DNA of 64,000 nucleotides from the NCBI GenBank assembly GCA_947561715.1, contig OX387197.1, positions 17,158,266-17,222,265 of the forward strand, read 5' to 3'. Position 1 is the first letter of the stretch. Each line of letters begins with the position of its first letter. Under the pieces are notes generated by a model, which saw only the letters and a list, made by a program, of their open reading frames with translations, did not search any database and had not been told where the DNA came from. This document shows, piece by piece, positions 62,086 to 64,000 of the stretch. The stretch is from Ascidia mentula. Taxonomy: Eukaryota > Chordata > Ascidiacea > Phlebobranchia > Ascidiidae. The position numbers and the translations under genes were made by a program.

Positions 62086-62958
62086 TTAACAATGGGCGAG
62101 ATAGGGCCGAAGTTTAGACTGGGTGGGATAGGCTGGACTCTGTTTTTTTCGAGCCCCAAGCCCACTTAACAATGGGAGACATAGGCTGGACTCTGTTTTT
62201 TTCGCCACCAACTTAACAATGGGCGAGATAGGGCCGAAGTTAAGACTGGTTGGGATAGGCTGGACTCTGTTTTTTTCGAGCCCCAAGCCCACTTAACAAT
62301 GGGAGACATAGGCTGGACTCTGTTTTTTTCGCGACCCACTTAACAATGGGCGAGATAGGGCCGAAGTAAAGACTGGGTGGGATAGGCTGGACTCTGTTTT
62401 TTTCGAGCCCCAAGCCCACTTAACAATGGGAGACATAGGCTGGACTCTGTTTTTTTCGCCACCAACTTAACAATGGGCGAGATAGGGCCGAAGTTAAGAC
62501 TGGGTGGGATAAGCCGGACTCTGTTTTTTTCGAGCCCCAAGCCCACTTAACAATGGGAGACATAGGCTGGACTCTGTTTTTTTCGCGACCCACTTAACAA
62601 TGGGCGAGATAGGGCCGAAGTAAAGACTGGGTGGGATAGGCTGTACTCTGTTTTTTTCGAGCCCCAAGCCCACTTAACAATGGGAGACATAGGCTGGACT
62701 CTGTTTTTTTCGCAACCAACTTAACAATGGGCGAGATAGGGCCGAAGTTAAGACTGGGTGGGATAAGCCGGACTGTGTTTTTTTCGAACCCCAAGCCCAC
62801 TAAACAATGGGAGACATAGGCTGGACTCTGTTTTTTTCGCGACCCACTTAACAATGGGCGAGATAGGGCCGAAGTTAAGACTGGGTGGGATAGGCTGGAC
62901 TCTGTTTTTTTCGAGCCCCAAGCCCACATAACAATGGGAGACATAGGCTGGACTCTCT
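62062..62958 (+). repeat. Segment duplicated from 58560-59710, two monomers shorter
   Basis: It shares GGCTGTACTCTG near 62641 and CCCACATAACAATGGG near 62926. The junction joins a GAAGTAAAGAC long unit to the GTACTCTG end, so the lost two monomers were removed inside a long unit. Confidence 0.7.
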
Positions 62959-63354
62959 TTTTTTCGCGACCAACTTAACAATGGGCGAGATAGGGCCGAA
63001 GTTTAGACTGGGTGGGATAGGCTGGACTCTGTTTTTTTCGAGCCCCAAGCCAACTTAACAATGGGAGATATAGGCTGGACTCTGTTTTTTTCGCGACCCA
63101 CTTAACAATGGGCGAGATAGGGCCGAAGTTAAGACTGGGTGGGATAGGCTGGACTCTGTTTTTTTCCAGCCCCAAGCCCACTTAACAATGGGAGATATAG
63201 GCTGGACTCTGTTTTTTTCGCGACCCACTTAACAATGGGCGAGATAGGGCCGAAGTTAAGACTGGGTGGGATAGGCTGGACTCTGTTTTTTTCGAGCCCC
63301 AAGCCCACTTAACAATGGGAGACATAGGCTGGACTCTGTTTTTTTCGCGACCCA

Positions 63355-63402
63355 CTTAACAATGGGCGACATAAGCTGGTGTCTGTTTTTTTTCGCGACC
63401 CA
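63355..63402 (+). repeat. Divergent 48-bp short unit
   Basis: 9480-bp-offset copy of 53875. Confidence 0.9.
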
Positions 63403-63476
63403 CTTAACAATGGGCGAGATAGGGCTGAAGTTAAGACTGGGTGGGATAGGCTGGACTCTGTTTTTTTCGCAACCCA
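63403..63476 (+). repeat. Isolated L74 unit, CGCAACCCA tail
   Basis: 9480-bp-offset copy of 53923. Confidence 0.9.
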
Positions 63477-63603
63477 CTTAACAATGGGCGTGATAGGGCC
63501 GAAGTTAAGACTGGGTGGGATAGGCTGGACTCTGTTTTTTTCCAGCCCCAAGCCCACTTAACAATGGGAGACATAGGCTGGACTCTGTTTTTTTCGCGAC
63601 CCA

Positions 63604-63651
63604 CTTAACAATGGGCGACATAAGCTGGTGTCTGTTTTTTTTCGCGACCCA
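63604..63651 (+). repeat. Divergent 48-bp short unit
   Basis: 9480-bp-offset copy of 54124. Confidence 0.9.
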
Positions 63652-63731
63652 CTTAACAATGGGCGAGATAGGGCTGAAGTTAAGACTGGGTGGGATAGGC
63701 TGGACTCTGTTTTTTTCGAACCCCAAGCCCA

Positions 63732-63784
63732 CTTAACAATGGGAGATATAGGCTGGACTCTGTTTTTTTCGCGACCCAAGCCCA
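63732..63784 (+). repeat. S53 unit with hybrid tail
   Basis: The tail reads CGCGACCCAAGCCCA: it begins as a short tail and ends as a long one. I saw this combination nowhere else. Confidence 0.9.
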
Positions 63785-64000
63785 CTTAACAATGGGAGAC
63801 ATAGGCTGGACTCTCTTTTTTTCGCGACCAACTTAACAATGGGCGAGATAGGGCCGAAGTTTAGACTGGGTGGGATAGGCTGGACTCTGTTTTTTTCGAG
63901 CCCCAAGCCCACTTAACAATGGGAGATATAGGCTGGACTCTGTTTTTTTCGCGACCCACTTAACAATGGGCGAGATAGGGCCGAAGTTAAGACTGGGTTG

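Larger units (their letters stand above)
62684..63745 (+). repeat. 1.06-kb segment duplicated at 9480-bp offset, copy 2
   Basis: Second copy, ending where GAGATAT replaces GAGACAT. It is followed at once by the unique hybrid-tail unit at 63732-63784. Confidence 0.82.
1..64000. repeat. 127-bp satellite array, spans entire window
   Basis: Every line of the sequence is built from the same two related units, in the same orientation, with no unique sequence between them. The usual alternation is one 47-bp short unit and one 80-bp long unit, giving a 127-bp monomer and about 500 monomers. The consensus is about 50% GC by hand count, with five CpG per monomer (observed/expected about 0.6). The window opens one base before a short unit and closes inside a long unit, so the array runs past both ends. 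I looked for genes, rRNA, tRNA, transposon ends and inverted copies and found none. I do not recognise the satellite family. Function is unknown: a heterochromatic, centromeric, subtelomeric or spacer location are all possible and cannot be told apart from sequence alone. Confidence 0.98.

Noticed and set aside
1..64000. CRISPR array (regular direct repeats)
   Set aside because: There are no unique spacers: the sequence between any two repeats is itself the same repeat, and unit sizes do not match a repeat-spacer pattern.
1..64000. Protein family encoded by the recurrent 65-126-codon frames
   Set aside because: Frames overlap one another in several phases, start and stop at the same monomer positions, carry no recognisable domain and follow from the 127-bp period.
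1..64000. CENP-B box
   Set aside because: The TTCG in the tails is not followed by the A and CGGG positions the box requires, on either strand.
1..64000. Telomeric or interstitial telomere repeats (GATAGGG, TAGGG)
   Set aside because: The G-rich words occur once or twice per monomer and are never in short tandem runs.
1..64000. piggyBac-like insertion at TTAA in the unit joints
   Set aside because: TTAA is part of the repeat itself; there are no flanking terminal inverted repeats and no cargo.
1..64000. Ribosomal intergenic-spacer subrepeats
   Set aside because: No rRNA gene or recognisable promoter appears in 64 kb. I cannot fully exclude it, but an unbroken array of this length would be unusual for a spacer.
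1..64000. Assembly artefact creating all the higher-order repeats
   Set aside because: Private single-base variants distinguish many copies, and different duplication scales overlap in ways a simple assembly loop would not give. Some individual near-identical copies could still be artefacts and need spanning reads.

Overview
The whole window is one uninterrupted head-to-tail satellite DNA array. I see no protein-coding gene, RNA gene, mobile element or CRISPR array, and no unique-sequence flank at either end. The basic repeat is 127 bp, roughly 500 copies, about 50% GC by a hand count of the consensus. All copies lie in the same orientation; I found no inverted copy. An array this long and this pure suggests eukaryotic (heterochromatic, centromeric, subtelomeric or intergenic-spacer type) DNA from a long-read assembly. 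I do not recognise the family and cannot name the organism.

Each 127-bp monomer is itself a composite of two related units, a 47-bp short unit and an 80-bp long unit. Both start CTTAACAATGGG, carry ATAGGCTGGACTCTG followed by about seven T, and end in CCCA. The long unit differs by a 27-bp insert lying between two copies of GATAGG and by a longer tail (CGAGCCCCAAGCCCA instead of CGCGACCCA). Bodies and tails recombine freely: all four body-tail combinations occur, with lengths 47 (S47), 53 (S53), 74 (L74) and 80 (L80). These departures from strict S47-L80 alternation account for the odd lengths of the higher-order repeats.

Over this lies a nested mosaic of higher-order repeats, recognisable by shared private variants. 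From 1 to 20 kb: a 2085-bp block (three copies), a 3047-bp tandem pair, a 1979-bp-offset pair and a 1089-bp tandem pair. From 20 to 36 kb: a 581-bp pair, a 2993-bp tandem pair, a 1597-bp tandem triplet and a 1524-bp pair. From 33 to 48 kb: a 6929-bp-offset duplication, a 1216-bp tandem pair and 2031-bp-offset copies. From 48 to 64 kb: a second 581-bp pair, 5468-, 3883/3756- and 9480-bp-offset duplications, a 254-bp dimer duplication and a 381-bp trimer duplication. A 200-bp composite (S46-L74-L80, opening CTTAACAGTGGG) recurs 24 times and is the best landmark; its allele changes from left to right.

There are many apparent ORFs of 65-168 codons, mostly on the minus strand. They are an artefact: 127 is 1 modulo 3, so a frame meets all three phases of the monomer within 381 bp and terminates there unless an irregular unit shifts phase. 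None should be annotated as a gene. The interest of this window is the architecture and recombination history of the satellite, not a protein system.
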